From assembly GCA_029850535.1 (NCBI GenBank), contig JARCRU010000045.1, positions 1 to 38,932 on the forward strand: a stretch of DNA of 38,932 nt, given 5' to 3'. Shown here in pieces: positions 16,669 through 24,641 of this stretch. The translations under genes were made by a program, and so were the position numbers. Origin of the DNA: Actinomycetota bacterium (GTDB taxonomy: Bacteria > Actinomycetota > Acidimicrobiia > Acidimicrobiales > RAAP-2). Numbering within the stretch: position 1 is the stretch's first letter; each line of letters begins with the position of its first letter. Under the pieces are notes generated by a model that worked only from the letters and a program-made list of their open reading frames with translations, was not told the origin of the DNA and ran no database searches.

Positions 16669-17267
16669 GGCAAGACGAACAGGCTCTCGGTGATCTTCAT
16701 CAAGAGGTCGATGGCCTCGTCCTCGGTGATGCTCCCGTCGAGCATGAGGTCCCACGCACCCAACAGCGCGTGAATGATCAGCCCCATCTTCGCGTAGCTC
16801 AGGGGGGCGGGCGTATTGCCCGGGTCAATCACCTCCGCCCAGCGGGCCAGGAGCGCTTCACGGATCTCGATGAGGGTGGCCCAGAGGTCACGCGGCAACG
16901 CCGAGATGTCGCCGAACAGGTTGCGAATCAATTGACGATCGCGAAGGGGCAGATTCAGTACCCGCCGCAACTGGCGTTCGACCAGCTCGCGAATTTCGAG
17001 GTCATGAGCTCCGTCGGCAATATCCAGGGTCATCTGCGTTTCACGAAAGCGCATGCGGATCACTTCGATCAGCAGGGTATTGAGGTCGGTGAAATGCTGA
17101 TAGATCAATTGGCGTGAGATCCCCGCGCGTCGAGCGACTCCCACGATGCTCAGGTGGGCGATACCCTCCTTGGAGAGGACCTCGTCCGCCACGCGCAGAA
17201 TCGACTCGCGACGGGACTCCGCCGAGAGGTACTGGCGCTTGGCGGGCGCGTTGTGTTGGTCGGGCAC
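16662..17267 (-). CDS. TetR-family transcriptional regulator
   Basis: A 201-aa DNA-binding repressor. The N-terminal domain runs from RRESILRVADEVLSKEGI to the recognition helix region VARRAGISRQLIYQHFTDL, the standard TetR helix-turn-helix. The C-terminal helical part (about 130 residues) would bind a ligand and dimerise; its ligand is not evident. It is divergent from the MMPL transporter with fewer than 90 bases between, the usual arrangement for a local repressor of an exporter. The start may be GTG 17267, where a TAGTAT box lies six bases upstream; GTG 17270 directly before it is equally readable. It shares a stop-containing hairpin with gltD. Confidence 0.9.
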   Translation of the reverse strand: MPDQHNAPAKRQYLSAESRRESILRVADEVLSKEGIAHLSIVGVARRAGISRQLIYQHFTDLNTLLIEVIRMRFRETQMTLDIADGAHDLEIRELVERQLRRVLNLPLRDRQLIRNLFGDISALPRDLWATLIEIREALLARWAEVIDPGNTPAPLSYAKMGLIIHALLGAWDLMLDGSITEDEAIDLLMKITESLFVLPW

Positions 17268-17273
17268 CACATC

Positions 17274-17279
17274 ATACTA
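17274..17279 (-). promoter_or_regulatory. -10 box TAGTAT for leaderless tetR
   Basis: On the minus strand TAGTAT is followed by six bases and GTG 17267. It lies seven bases from the -35 of the divergent MMPL promoter, so one bound repressor could cover both. Confidence 0.45.
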
Positions 17280-17285
17280 CTAATA

Positions 17286-17318
17286 TTGACACTACGTAAA
17301 ATTCTGAATTAAGTTCAG
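17286..17318 (+). promoter_or_regulatory. MMPL promoter with overlapping inverted-repeat operator candidate
   Basis: A perfect -35 TTGACA (17286-17291), a 17-base spacer and a -10 TTAAGT (17309-17314). The inverted repeat CTGAA-N5-TTCAG (17304-17318) covers the -10 box and is a good candidate site for the adjacent TetR protein. A ribosome site AAGGAAG follows near 17343-17349. Confidence 0.5.
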
Positions 17319-17352
17319 TATTCTTAGCAACGAGCCACCGCGAAGGAAGCCG

Positions 17353-19515
17353 ATGACGAACGACGAGAGCCACCACTCACCACCCACGCCACTGGGTGCC
17401 CTCGCGCGTCTGGGTGAATCGTGCGCGCGCCGTCCCGGCGTGGTCATCGCGACGTGGATTGCTGCGCTCCTGGTGATAGTGGGTGTGGCCGCAAATCTGC
17501 ACGCCACCTTCAAGGACAACGTCACCCTGAGCGGCACCCAGGCCGACACTGGTCTCAACGTCCTGGCGCGCAACGTCCCTCGAGTAGCGGCGTCCTCGGG
17601 ACTGGTGGTGTTCCACTCCGCCACTGCCCTAGAGGACCAACAGCCCAATGTCGTCGACGCCCTGAGTCAATTGTCCCACGTCGACCACGTCATCGCGGTC
17701 AGCAATCCCTGGACCACGGCGTCGGTGTCTCCCGACGCCCACACCGCGATGAGCACCCTGAGCTTTAACGTGGCCTCGCGGGCCCTGTCGAGTTCGATCG
17801 TGGCACAGCTCAATCGGGCGACCGCGAACGTACGCAGCGCGGGGGTGAGCGTGAACTACGGCGGGGGACTCAGCCAGGTGACCCAGCCCGTCGTCAACGA
17901 CCGGCGCTCCGAGGAGATTGGCTTCGCTATCGCTCTCGTCGTTCTCCTCCTCGTCTTCGGCAGTGTCCTCGGGGCGATTCTGCCCCTGCTCACGGCACTG
18001 GTGAGCATCGGCGCCGGGGTGTCCTTGCTCGACATCGTCGGCTGGCGCACGACATTCAGCGCGTCAGCTCCCAAGCTCGCCATCATGATTGGCCTCGGGG
18101 TGGGGATTGACTACGCCGTCTTCTTAACGACGCGGTTCCGTCAACAGGTGATGGACGGAGTCGATCCGGTGCGCGCCGCGGGTCATACGACGAGCACCAG
18201 TGGGCGCGCCATCGTGGTCGCCGCGATCACCGTGTCCATCGCCATGCTCGGCCTCTACGCCTCGGGTCTGGTCTTCATCGGCAAACTCGGGCTCGCCGCG
18301 GTCTTCGGCGTCGTCACCGCCGCCCTCGGCGCCGTCACGCTCGTGCCGAGCCTGTTCGGTCTCTTCGGCCGGCGAATAGATCGCGCGCACGTTCGACGCC
18401 CCGTGGCCGAGTCGGGTTCGACCAGCGACGGCTGGCACCGCTACGCCGCCGCGATCGGTCGCCACCCGTGGGTCTACCTGACGTCGGGCCTGATCGTGCT
18501 GCTAGTGCTCGCCTTTCCCATGTTGTCGCTCCAGATGGGTCACGTCGGCGATGGCGCCAGTCCCGCCTCCTTCACCAGTCGGATCGCCTACGACGAAATC
18601 GCGAGCGGCTTCGGTCCGGGAGCGAACGGTCCCTTCACGCTCGTGGTGCAACTGCACTCCTCGAGCGCATCGGTGTCGAATCTCGAGTCGTCACTGACTC
18701 ACGACCTGCTCGCCACCACCGGCGTGGCGCGGATCACCCCCTTCATCCGCAGCGCCAACGGGGCGGTGCTCAGCGCCACTCTGGTGCCGGTGACGGGACC
18801 CCAGAACAGCGCCACGGCGGACCTCTTCACGCGCCTCGTCGACACGACCCTGCCGCGGGTACTCACGCCCTTAGGCGACCACGGCTACGTAACGGGTGAG
18901 ACCCCCTCGCAGATCCAGTTCGATCAGATCATCGCCCAGCGCATCCCGCTCATCATCTCGGTCGTGGTGATTCTCGCCTTCCTCCTCATCATGACGGTGT
19001 TTCGCAGCTTGCTCCTCGCGCTCAAGGCGGCACTCTTGAACCTCTTCAGCATCGCCGCCGCCTACGGCGTGTTGGTCGCGGCCTTCCAGTGGGGCTGGGG
19101 TCGCTCACTGCTGGGCATGAACGAGAACGTACCCATCGAGGCCTACGTGCCCATGGTGCTCTTCGCCATCGTTTTCGGGCTCTCCATGGACTACGAGATA
19201 TTCCTGCTCTCGCGGGTCAAGGAGACCTGGGAGCTGACACACGACAATCACGAGTCCGTGGCCGAGGGGCTCTCGCGCACCGGACGAGTGATCACGGCGG
19301 CGGCGCTCATCATGGTCGCGGTGTTCTTGTCCTTCGTCAACTCTGATCTCGTCGCGATCAAGCAACTCGCACTGGGCCTCGCCGCGAGCGTCGCCATCGA
19401 CGCCACCCTGATCCGACTCCTCTTGGTTCCCGCCACCATGTACCTGTTCGGAGAGAAGAACTGGTGGCTGCCTCAGAAGCTCGATCGGCTCCTCCCTCAC
19501 ATCAGCGTCGATTGA
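17353..19515 (+). CDS. MMPL/RND-family membrane transporter
   Basis: A 720-aa inner-membrane transporter of the MmpL type, expected to be driven by the proton gradient and to export lipids or hydrophobic compounds. It has the duplicated RND plan: one N-terminal helix (VVIATWIAALLVIVGVAA), a ~150-residue outer loop, five clustered helices, a second outer loop, and a final helix cluster. The paired Asp-Tyr motifs of proton relay are present in both halves: GLGVGIDYAVFLTTRFR and FGLSMDYEIFLLSRVKE. The length matches short MmpL/YdfJ proteins; the long C-terminal domain of MmpL3 is absent. ATG 17353 has a ribosome site. It is divergent from tetR, which probably controls it. Confidence 0.93.
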   Translation: MTNDESHHSPPTPLGALARLGESCARRPGVVIATWIAALLVIVGVAANLHATFKDNVTLSGTQADTGLNVLARNVPRVAASSGLVVFHSATALEDQQPNVVDALSQLSHVDHVIAVSNPWTTASVSPDAHTAMSTLSFNVASRALSSSIVAQLNRATANVRSAGVSVNYGGGLSQVTQPVVNDRRSEEIGFAIALVVLLLVFGSVLGAILPLLTALVSIGAGVSLLDIVGWRTTFSASAPKLAIMIGLGVGIDYAVFLTTRFRQQVMDGVDPVRAAGHTTSTSGRAIVVAAITVSIAMLGLYASGLVFIGKLGLAAVFGVVTAALGAVTLVPSLFGLFGRRIDRAHVRRPVAESGSTSDGWHRYAAAIGRHPWVYLTSGLIVLLVLAFPMLSLQMGHVGDGASPASFTSRIAYDEIASGFGPGANGPFTLVVQLHSSSASVSNLESSLTHDLLATTGVARITPFIRSANGAVLSATLVPVTGPQNSATADLFTRLVDTTLPRVLTPLGDHGYVTGETPSQIQFDQIIAQRIPLIISVVVILAFLLIMTVFRSLLLALKAALLNLFSIAAAYGVLVAAFQWGWGRSLLGMNENVPIEAYVPMVLFAIVFGLSMDYEIFLLSRVKETWELTHDNHESVAEGLSRTGRVITAAALIMVAVFLSFVNSDLVAIKQLALGLAASVAIDATLIRLLLVPATMYLFGEKNWWLPQKLDRLLPHISVD

Positions 19516-19591
19516 TCCCGCCCCTCGTTGAGTGCCTGAAGTTGGCACCCGAGTTCTGTAGCATCGGAGCATCGGCGTTGTGAGGGGAAAT

Positions 19592-21202
19592 ATGAGAAGC
19601 ACGATGCAGGACGCGCCGCTGTTGATTCGCGACATTGTCCGTCACGGCCAGTGGATGTACGCCGACAAGCGGGTCTTCACCGCGACGTCTGCGGGGATGA
19701 CGAGCACCAGCTTCGCCGACGTCGCCCAACGCGCCGAGCGGCTCGCGGCGGCGCTGACGCGACTAGGAGTACAGCGCGACGATCGGGTCGCCACGCTCAT
19801 GTGGAACAATCAGACCCACATGGAGACGTACCTCGCGGTTCCCAGTATGGGGGCGATACTGCACACGCTGAACGTTCGTCTCTTCGCGGATCAGTTGGCC
19901 TTCATCATCAACCACGCCGCGGACAAGGTGATCGTGGTCGATCCGAGCCTGGTGCCACTGCTCGCGCGCATCAAGGAGCACATCGCGGGGGTCGAACACA
20001 TCATCGTGAATGGCCCCCTCGACGACGCCCCCTTCGCGGTCATTGACTACGAGGAGTTCATCGGCGCCGAGGAACCGGGCTTCGACTGGCCCGACCTCGA
20101 CGAGACCAGCGCCGCCGTGATGTGTTACACGTCGGGTACCACCGGCGATCCCAAGGGCGTGGTCTACTCGCATCGCTCGACGTGGCTACACTCCATGGCC
20201 TCGACTAGCGCGAATTCCATTGGCTTCAATGACCACGATCGCTGTCTCTTAGTGGTGCCCATGTTCCACGTCAACGCCTGGGGTGCCGTCTACACGGCCT
20301 TCATGGCCGGCACGGAGTTAATCATGCCCCAGATGTTCTTACAGGGTGAACTCCTCCTCAACATGATCATGGAACTTCGCCCCACGGTGGCGGTGGGAGT
20401 TCCGACGATTTGGAACGATCTCCTGCGCGCGGCCGGCGGTCGCAGCGACACCGACCTAACGAGCCTGCGGACCATCCTGGCCGGTGGCGCCGCGGTGCCT
20501 CGATTCTTGATCGAGGCCTTTCGCGAGCGTCACGGCGTCGACGTCCTGCAGGGCTGGGGCATGACCGAGACGAGTCCCCTCGTCGCAGTGTCGACGCCCC
20601 CCACGGGGGTCAGTCGCGAACACGAGATCGACTACCGCGTGAAGGCGGGTCGCGTCATGGCCGGCGTCGACATTCGCATCACCAATGACCAGGGCGAGGT
20701 GCTGGCGCGTGACGGTGTGGCCGTCGGGGAATTCGAACTACGCGGACCCTGGATCACGGCGGGCTACTACGGCACCGACGCTCCGGACTTCTTCCGTGAC
20801 GGCTGGCTGCGCACCGGCGACATCGGCACCCTTGATCCCCACGGCTTCATGGTGATCACCGACCGGGCCAAGGACTTGATCAAGTCGGGGGGCGAATGGA
20901 TCAGCTCGGTCGAGCTCGAGACCACCGTGATGGGTCACGAGGGCGTCTTCGAGGCCGCGGTCATCGCGGTGCCCGATGATCGCTGGCAGGAACGACCGTT
21001 GTGCGTCGTGGTGCGCACACCTACGTCGGAGGTGAGTGCTCAGGAGTTGCGCGACTACCTGAGCGACTACGTCGCCAAGTGGTGGCTGCCCGAGCACTGG
21101 AGTTTCGTGGAGGGCCTGCCCAAGACCAGCGTCGGCAAATTCGACAAGCGTGCCCTTCGTCGCCTCGTCGCCGACGGCCATCTCGAGATTCAGACACTGT
21201 GA
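19592..21202 (+). CDS. Fatty-acid (medium/long-chain) acyl-CoA ligase
   Basis: An AMP-forming acyl-CoA synthetase of 536 aa that activates a fatty acid to its CoA ester. Motifs: CYTSGTTGDPKGVVYSH (ATP-binding loop), VPMFHVNAWG, QGWGMTETSPL, WLRTGDIGTLDPHGFM, ITDRAKDLIKSGGEWISS and the C-terminal catalytic lysine in KTSVGKFDKRALR. The pattern is closest to AlkK/medium-chain ligases. ATG 19592 is preceded by GAGGGG (19582-19587); the GTG at 19580 would overlap that site. The stop overlaps the next small gene as GTGA, so the two are probably co-translated. Chain-length specificity is unknown. Confidence 0.9.
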   Translation: MRSTMQDAPLLIRDIVRHGQWMYADKRVFTATSAGMTSTSFADVAQRAERLAAALTRLGVQRDDRVATLMWNNQTHMETYLAVPSMGAILHTLNVRLFADQLAFIINHAADKVIVVDPSLVPLLARIKEHIAGVEHIIVNGPLDDAPFAVIDYEEFIGAEEPGFDWPDLDETSAAVMCYTSGTTGDPKGVVYSHRSTWLHSMASTSANSIGFNDHDRCLLVVPMFHVNAWGAVYTAFMAGTELIMPQMFLQGELLLNMIMELRPTVAVGVPTIWNDLLRAAGGRSDTDLTSLRTILAGGAAVPRFLIEAFRERHGVDVLQGWGMTETSPLVAVSTPPTGVSREHEIDYRVKAGRVMAGVDIRITNDQGEVLARDGVAVGEFELRGPWITAGYYGTDAPDFFRDGWLRTGDIGTLDPHGFMVITDRAKDLIKSGGEWISSVELETTVMGHEGVFEAAVIAVPDDRWQERPLCVVVRTPTSEVSAQELRDYLSDYVAKWWLPEHWSFVEGLPKTSVGKFDKRALRRLVADGHLEIQTL

Positions 21203-21399
21203 ATCCTTCGCTCGCGGAACTCGCCGATGAGGTCAGCGCACTCGAGCGCCGGGTCTCGGACGCAATTTTCGACGCCGTGCGCGCACAACTGCGCGATGAC
21301 GAAGCCGACGCCGCCCACGAACTTGAGAAGCGCCTGGCCAAGGTGCGTCGCAGCCTCCAGAAGGCCGAGGGCCTTTTGCGCGGCTACGACCGCGACTGA
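21199..21399 (+). CDS. Small coiled-coil protein, unknown function
   Basis: A 66-aa protein with no recognised family. The GTG start overlaps the acyl-CoA ligase stop by four bases (GTGA), which supports it as a real gene. The sequence is almost wholly helical and highly charged: LADEVSALERRVSDAIFDAV, then a second helix from ADAAHELEKRLAKVRR to LQKAEGLLRG, suggesting a helical hairpin or coiled coil. It has no membrane segment. The last 16 bases overlap the 3' end of the convergent LOG-family gene. A role linked to the ligase is only a guess from position. Confidence 0.55.
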   Translation: MNPSLAELADEVSALERRVSDAIFDAVRAQLRDDEADAAHELEKRLAKVRRSLQKAEGLLRGYDRD

Positions 21400-22370
21400 C
21401 CCCAGGAGTTGACCTCGTTGATCACACGGCGCAGTGTGGCGTAGCTACGGCCATTGAAGTCGAATCCCACGGTGGCACCGTGGGCACCGGTGCCCACGGT
21501 GAAGGAGAGGTGCGCGAAGTTCTCCGCGAGACGTGCGAACTCCACCTCAGTCGGTGCGTAGCGCACGTCGACGAGGGCCCGGCCCTGACCCGTCACGCAG
21601 CCCAGGTAGTTGCGGTAGAAGGAGGTGATCTCGTCGACCGCGGCGGCGACGTTGTCACAGAGAAAGTAGGTCACCTCGTCGCCGGGGGTGAGGTAACCCT
21701 GCGCCACCACCTCCTCGGCCATGAAGTCACGCCAGGCCGTCCAGAAAGTGCCGCCGGGTCGGTCCACCAGCACCACCGGCACCGGATCGGTCTTGCCGGT
21801 ATGCAACAACGTCAGGATCTCGAAGAGTTCATCCATCGTGCCCACGCCCCCCGGGAACGCCACGAAGGCCTGCGAGGAGCGCGTCATGATCACCTTGCGC
21901 GTGAAGAAGTACGAGGTGGCGATGTGGCGATGCTCGACGTCGACGTAGGCGTTGGTACCGTGCTCGAAGGGCAGTTCGATGTTGACACCGATGGTCTTGT
22001 CGCGACCCGCACCCTTGGACGAGGCCTCCATGATGCCGGGTCCCGCACCCGTGATCGTCAACCACCCACGTTCGGCCAGTTCCGCGCTGAGTGCACTCGC
22101 GAGTCGATAGAGCTCGGAGTCGGGCTGCGTGCGCGCTGATCCAAAGACGGTGGCCTTGGGCGTGTCACGGTAGGGCTGGAACAATCGAGATCCGTCGAGC
22201 AACTCCTCCAACGCCGTCACCGCAGCTTGGAGGTCTCCCAGATTGCTCTCGTACTGCGCGAGGGTCAGCGCGCGAGACACCAGGGCTCGAATCGCGTCGA
22301 CGTGCTCGGGGGACGTCACCGTACCGTCCGTCGCCTCGAGGACGAATCTCTCAATAGCCCCAGGGATCAC
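21384..22370 (-). CDS. LOG-family protein (lysine decarboxylase-like Rossmann fold)
   Basis: A 328-aa protein whose central part is the LOG domain of nucleoside 5'-monophosphate phosphoribohydrolases (cytokinin-activating type). Signatures: KATVFGSAR at the start of the fold, TITGAGPGIMEASSKGAGR, and SQAFVAFPGGVGTMDELFEI, which carries the PGGxGTxxE catalytic motif. It has about 100 extra N-terminal residues and a C-terminal extension, giving the longer bacterial form of uncertain substrate. The older lysine decarboxylase label is a misnomer. Its GTG start overlaps the fbiC stop (GTGA), so it is translationally coupled to fbiC. It overlaps the convergent coiled-coil gene by 16 bases. Confidence 0.88.
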   Translation of the reverse strand: MIPGAIERFVLEATDGTVTSPEHVDAIRALVSRALTLAQYESNLGDLQAAVTALEELLDGSRLFQPYRDTPKATVFGSARTQPDSELYRLASALSAELAERGWLTITGAGPGIMEASSKGAGRDKTIGVNIELPFEHGTNAYVDVEHRHIATSYFFTRKVIMTRSSQAFVAFPGGVGTMDELFEILTLLHTGKTDPVPVVLVDRPGGTFWTAWRDFMAEEVVAQGYLTPGDEVTYFLCDNVAAAVDEITSFYRNYLGCVTGQGRALVDVRYAPTEVEFARLAENFAHLSFTVGTGAHGATVGFDFNGRSYATLRRVINEVNSWGQSRS

Positions 22371-24628
22371 GCGAAGGCCTGATACAGCGTGGTTCGTTGC
22401 TGCAGGGGGCGACCCAGGGGCTGGACCAGTCCCTCGAGCATCGCCACGTCCATCGCCTGTCCGTGAACCGCCCCGGCCGCGCGCGAGATGTTCTCGTCCA
22501 TCAGCGTCCCGCCCAAGTCGTTCGCACCCGCTTGGAGTATGCGACGAGAGCCCTCCACCCCCATCTTCACCCAGCTCACCTGGATGTTATTGATCCGGTT
22601 CGCGTAGTGCAGTCGCGGCACCGCGTGCATCAACACCGCCTCGCGAAACGTCGGGCCCTTGCGGGACTTGCCTCGTAGGAACAGCGGTGTTGCCATGTGC
22701 ACGAAGGGCAGCGGCACGAATTCGGTGAATCCACCAGTCTCGTCCTGCAGGTCGCGCGTGCGGATCAAGTGCGTGGCCCACGAGTGCGAGCTCTCGACCG
22801 CACCGAACATGATGGTGATGTTCGAGTTGAGGCCCACCGAATGCGCCGCGCGATGAACTTGCAACCACTGGTCCGACGAGAGTTTGTCGGGGCAGAGAAT
22901 CCGACGGATGTCGTCGTCGAGGATCTCGGCGGCGGTTCCCGGCAATGTCTTGAGTCCCGCGTCCTTCAGACGTGACAAGTACGTCGTCAGATCCTGCTCA
23001 CTGCGGCGCGCACCCTCAAAGACTTCGAGCGCGCTAAAGGCGTGAATGTGGATCGAGGGTGAACCCGCCTTGACCGCGGCGACGACGTCGATGTAGTAGT
23101 CACCGTCGAAGTTCGGGTGGATGCCACCCTGCAGGCAGACTTCGGTCGCCCCACGTTCGGCCGCCTCACGCACGCGATCACTGATCTCCTCGAGGGTCAA
23201 CAGGTACGGGTCGCCACGCAAGTTGAGCGAGAGTGGTCCCTTGGAGAAGGCGCAGAATCGGCACTTGAACGTGCAGACGTTCGTGTAGTTGATGTTGCGG
23301 TTGATCACGAAACTGACTCGATCGCCGACGAGGTCACGCCGCACCTGGTCGGCCAGTTCCACGACGTCGTTGAAGTCGCCACCGCGAGCTTCGAAGAGGG
23401 TGACGAGTTCGGCGTGGTCGAAGCGGTACCCCGGTTCGAAACGGCGCAGTATCTCCGACACGGCACTCGAGCGGGCCCGACCCGTCGGTGCCGGCGGGGG
23501 AGTGGAATCGGCTCCGGAATACCAGTCGTCGCTTCTACCCAGACCGCTGGCGTCGCACTGGGCCAGCACGTGGGGACGCACGACCTCGTCGCAGAAACCC
23601 TCGGCGGCGATGTGATGGGGGTAGATCGTCAATCGCGCCGTCAGCACGAAGCCCTGGTCATCGCACTCTCGCGCGAGCGTCTCGATCGCCGGCCACGCCC
23701 GCTCAGGGTTCACGTGATCCTTGGTGACCGCGGAGATGCCACCGAAGTCATCGATCCCGTAGGCCAGCAACTTGGTCGGATTGTCGCTGAGATTCGGTGG
23801 TGCCTGCAAGTGAATGTCGTCGGGCAGGATCAGGCGCGCCGCCGCAATCGTCCAGAAGAACTCCTCGTCCGCGGCGGCCGGAGCATTGGCCATCGCGGTG
23901 TGAGGCTTGGGTAGGAAGTTCTGAATGATCACTTCTTGGACGTGGCCGAATCGTTCGTGGCTCGCGGCGATGGCCGCCAGGGTGTCGAGACGATCCTGGC
24001 GCGTTTCACCGATCCCGACGAGAAGTCCGGTCGTGAAGGGGATTCGCAACTCACCGGCGCTGTCCAACGTCGCCACGCGTCGCTCGGGCTCCTTGTCGGG
24101 CGAGAGGCGATGGGCGGGGAGCTCCGCCAGGCTCTCGAGCATCATGCCCTGCGACGCCGACACCGGACGCAGTTGTCGCAGTTCGAAATCGTAGAGGGCG
24201 CCCGCGTTGATGTGTGGCAGCAGTCCCGTGGATTCGAGCACCATTTGCGCGGCGTTGGCGACGTAGTCCACCGTCGAGCGATACCCTCGCGCGGCCAACC
24301 AACGCGCGGCCTCGTCGTAGCGCAACTCGGGACGCTCGCCCAAGGTGAAGAGCGCCTCCGTGGCGCCGACCGCGCGACCCTGATGAGCGACGTCCATGAC
24401 CTCGTCGAGACTCATGTAGGGCGCGGCGACCCGGGCCGGGGCCTGGGCGAAGGTGCAGTAGCCACAGCGGTCGCGACACAGGTGCGTCAAGGGGATAAAG
24501 ACCTTGGGAGAATAGGTCACCCTCCACCCGTGGGCCGCGCGGGCGCGAGCGAACGCCGCGGCGGTCAGCTCCTCGAAACTCATCCCTCGAACTTCGTCGA
24601 CACTGGTCACGCGGGCACTAATCGTCAT
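22367..24628 (-). CDS. fbiC: 7,8-didemethyl-8-hydroxy-5-deazariboflavin (FO) synthase, fused CofG-CofH
   Basis: Makes the deazaflavin chromophore of coenzyme F420 from tyrosine and a flavin precursor. A 753-aa fusion of two radical-SAM enzymes. The CofG half has the cluster motif C51-RDR-C55-GY-C58; the CofH half carries CTFKCRFC near residue 450 within the family phrase NYTNVCTFKC. MATPLFLRGKSRKG and VSWVKMG near the C-terminus also fit CofH. It is shorter than mycobacterial FbiC (~856 aa) but both halves look complete. The ATG at 24628 has no ribosome site, but a TAGTAT box lies seven bases upstream over the pgi stop codon, so fbiC may have its own leaderless promoter. Actinobacteria usually carry this fused form. 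Confidence 0.95.
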   Translation of the reverse strand: MTISARVTSVDEVRGMSFEELTAAAFARARAAHGWRVTYSPKVFIPLTHLCRDRCGYCTFAQAPARVAAPYMSLDEVMDVAHQGRAVGATEALFTLGERPELRYDEAARWLAARGYRSTVDYVANAAQMVLESTGLLPHINAGALYDFELRQLRPVSASQGMMLESLAELPAHRLSPDKEPERRVATLDSAGELRIPFTTGLLVGIGETRQDRLDTLAAIAASHERFGHVQEVIIQNFLPKPHTAMANAPAAADEEFFWTIAAARLILPDDIHLQAPPNLSDNPTKLLAYGIDDFGGISAVTKDHVNPERAWPAIETLARECDDQGFVLTARLTIYPHHIAAEGFCDEVVRPHVLAQCDASGLGRSDDWYSGADSTPPPAPTGRARSSAVSEILRRFEPGYRFDHAELVTLFEARGGDFNDVVELADQVRRDLVGDRVSFVINRNINYTNVCTFKCRFCAFSKGPLSLNLRGDPYLLTLEEISDRVREAAERGATEVCLQGGIHPNFDGDYYIDVVAAVKAGSPSIHIHAFSALEVFEGARRSEQDLTTYLSRLKDAGLKTLPGTAAEILDDDIRRILCPDKLSSDQWLQVHRAAHSVGLNSNITIMFGAVESSHSWATHLIRTRDLQDETGGFTEFVPLPFVHMATPLFLRGKSRKGPTFREAVLMHAVPRLHYANRINNIQVSWVKMGVEGSRRILQAGANDLGGTLMDENISRAAGAVHGQAMDVAMLEGLVQPLGRPLQQRTTLYQAFA

Positions 24629-24635
24629 GACGACG

Positions 24636-24641
24636 ATACTA
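24636..24641 (-). promoter_or_regulatory. -10 box TAGTAT for leaderless fbiC, overlapping the pgi stop
   Basis: On the minus strand TAGTAT is followed by seven bases and the fbiC ATG. Its first three bases are the pgi stop codon TAG. No ribosome site is present before fbiC. Confidence 0.5.
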
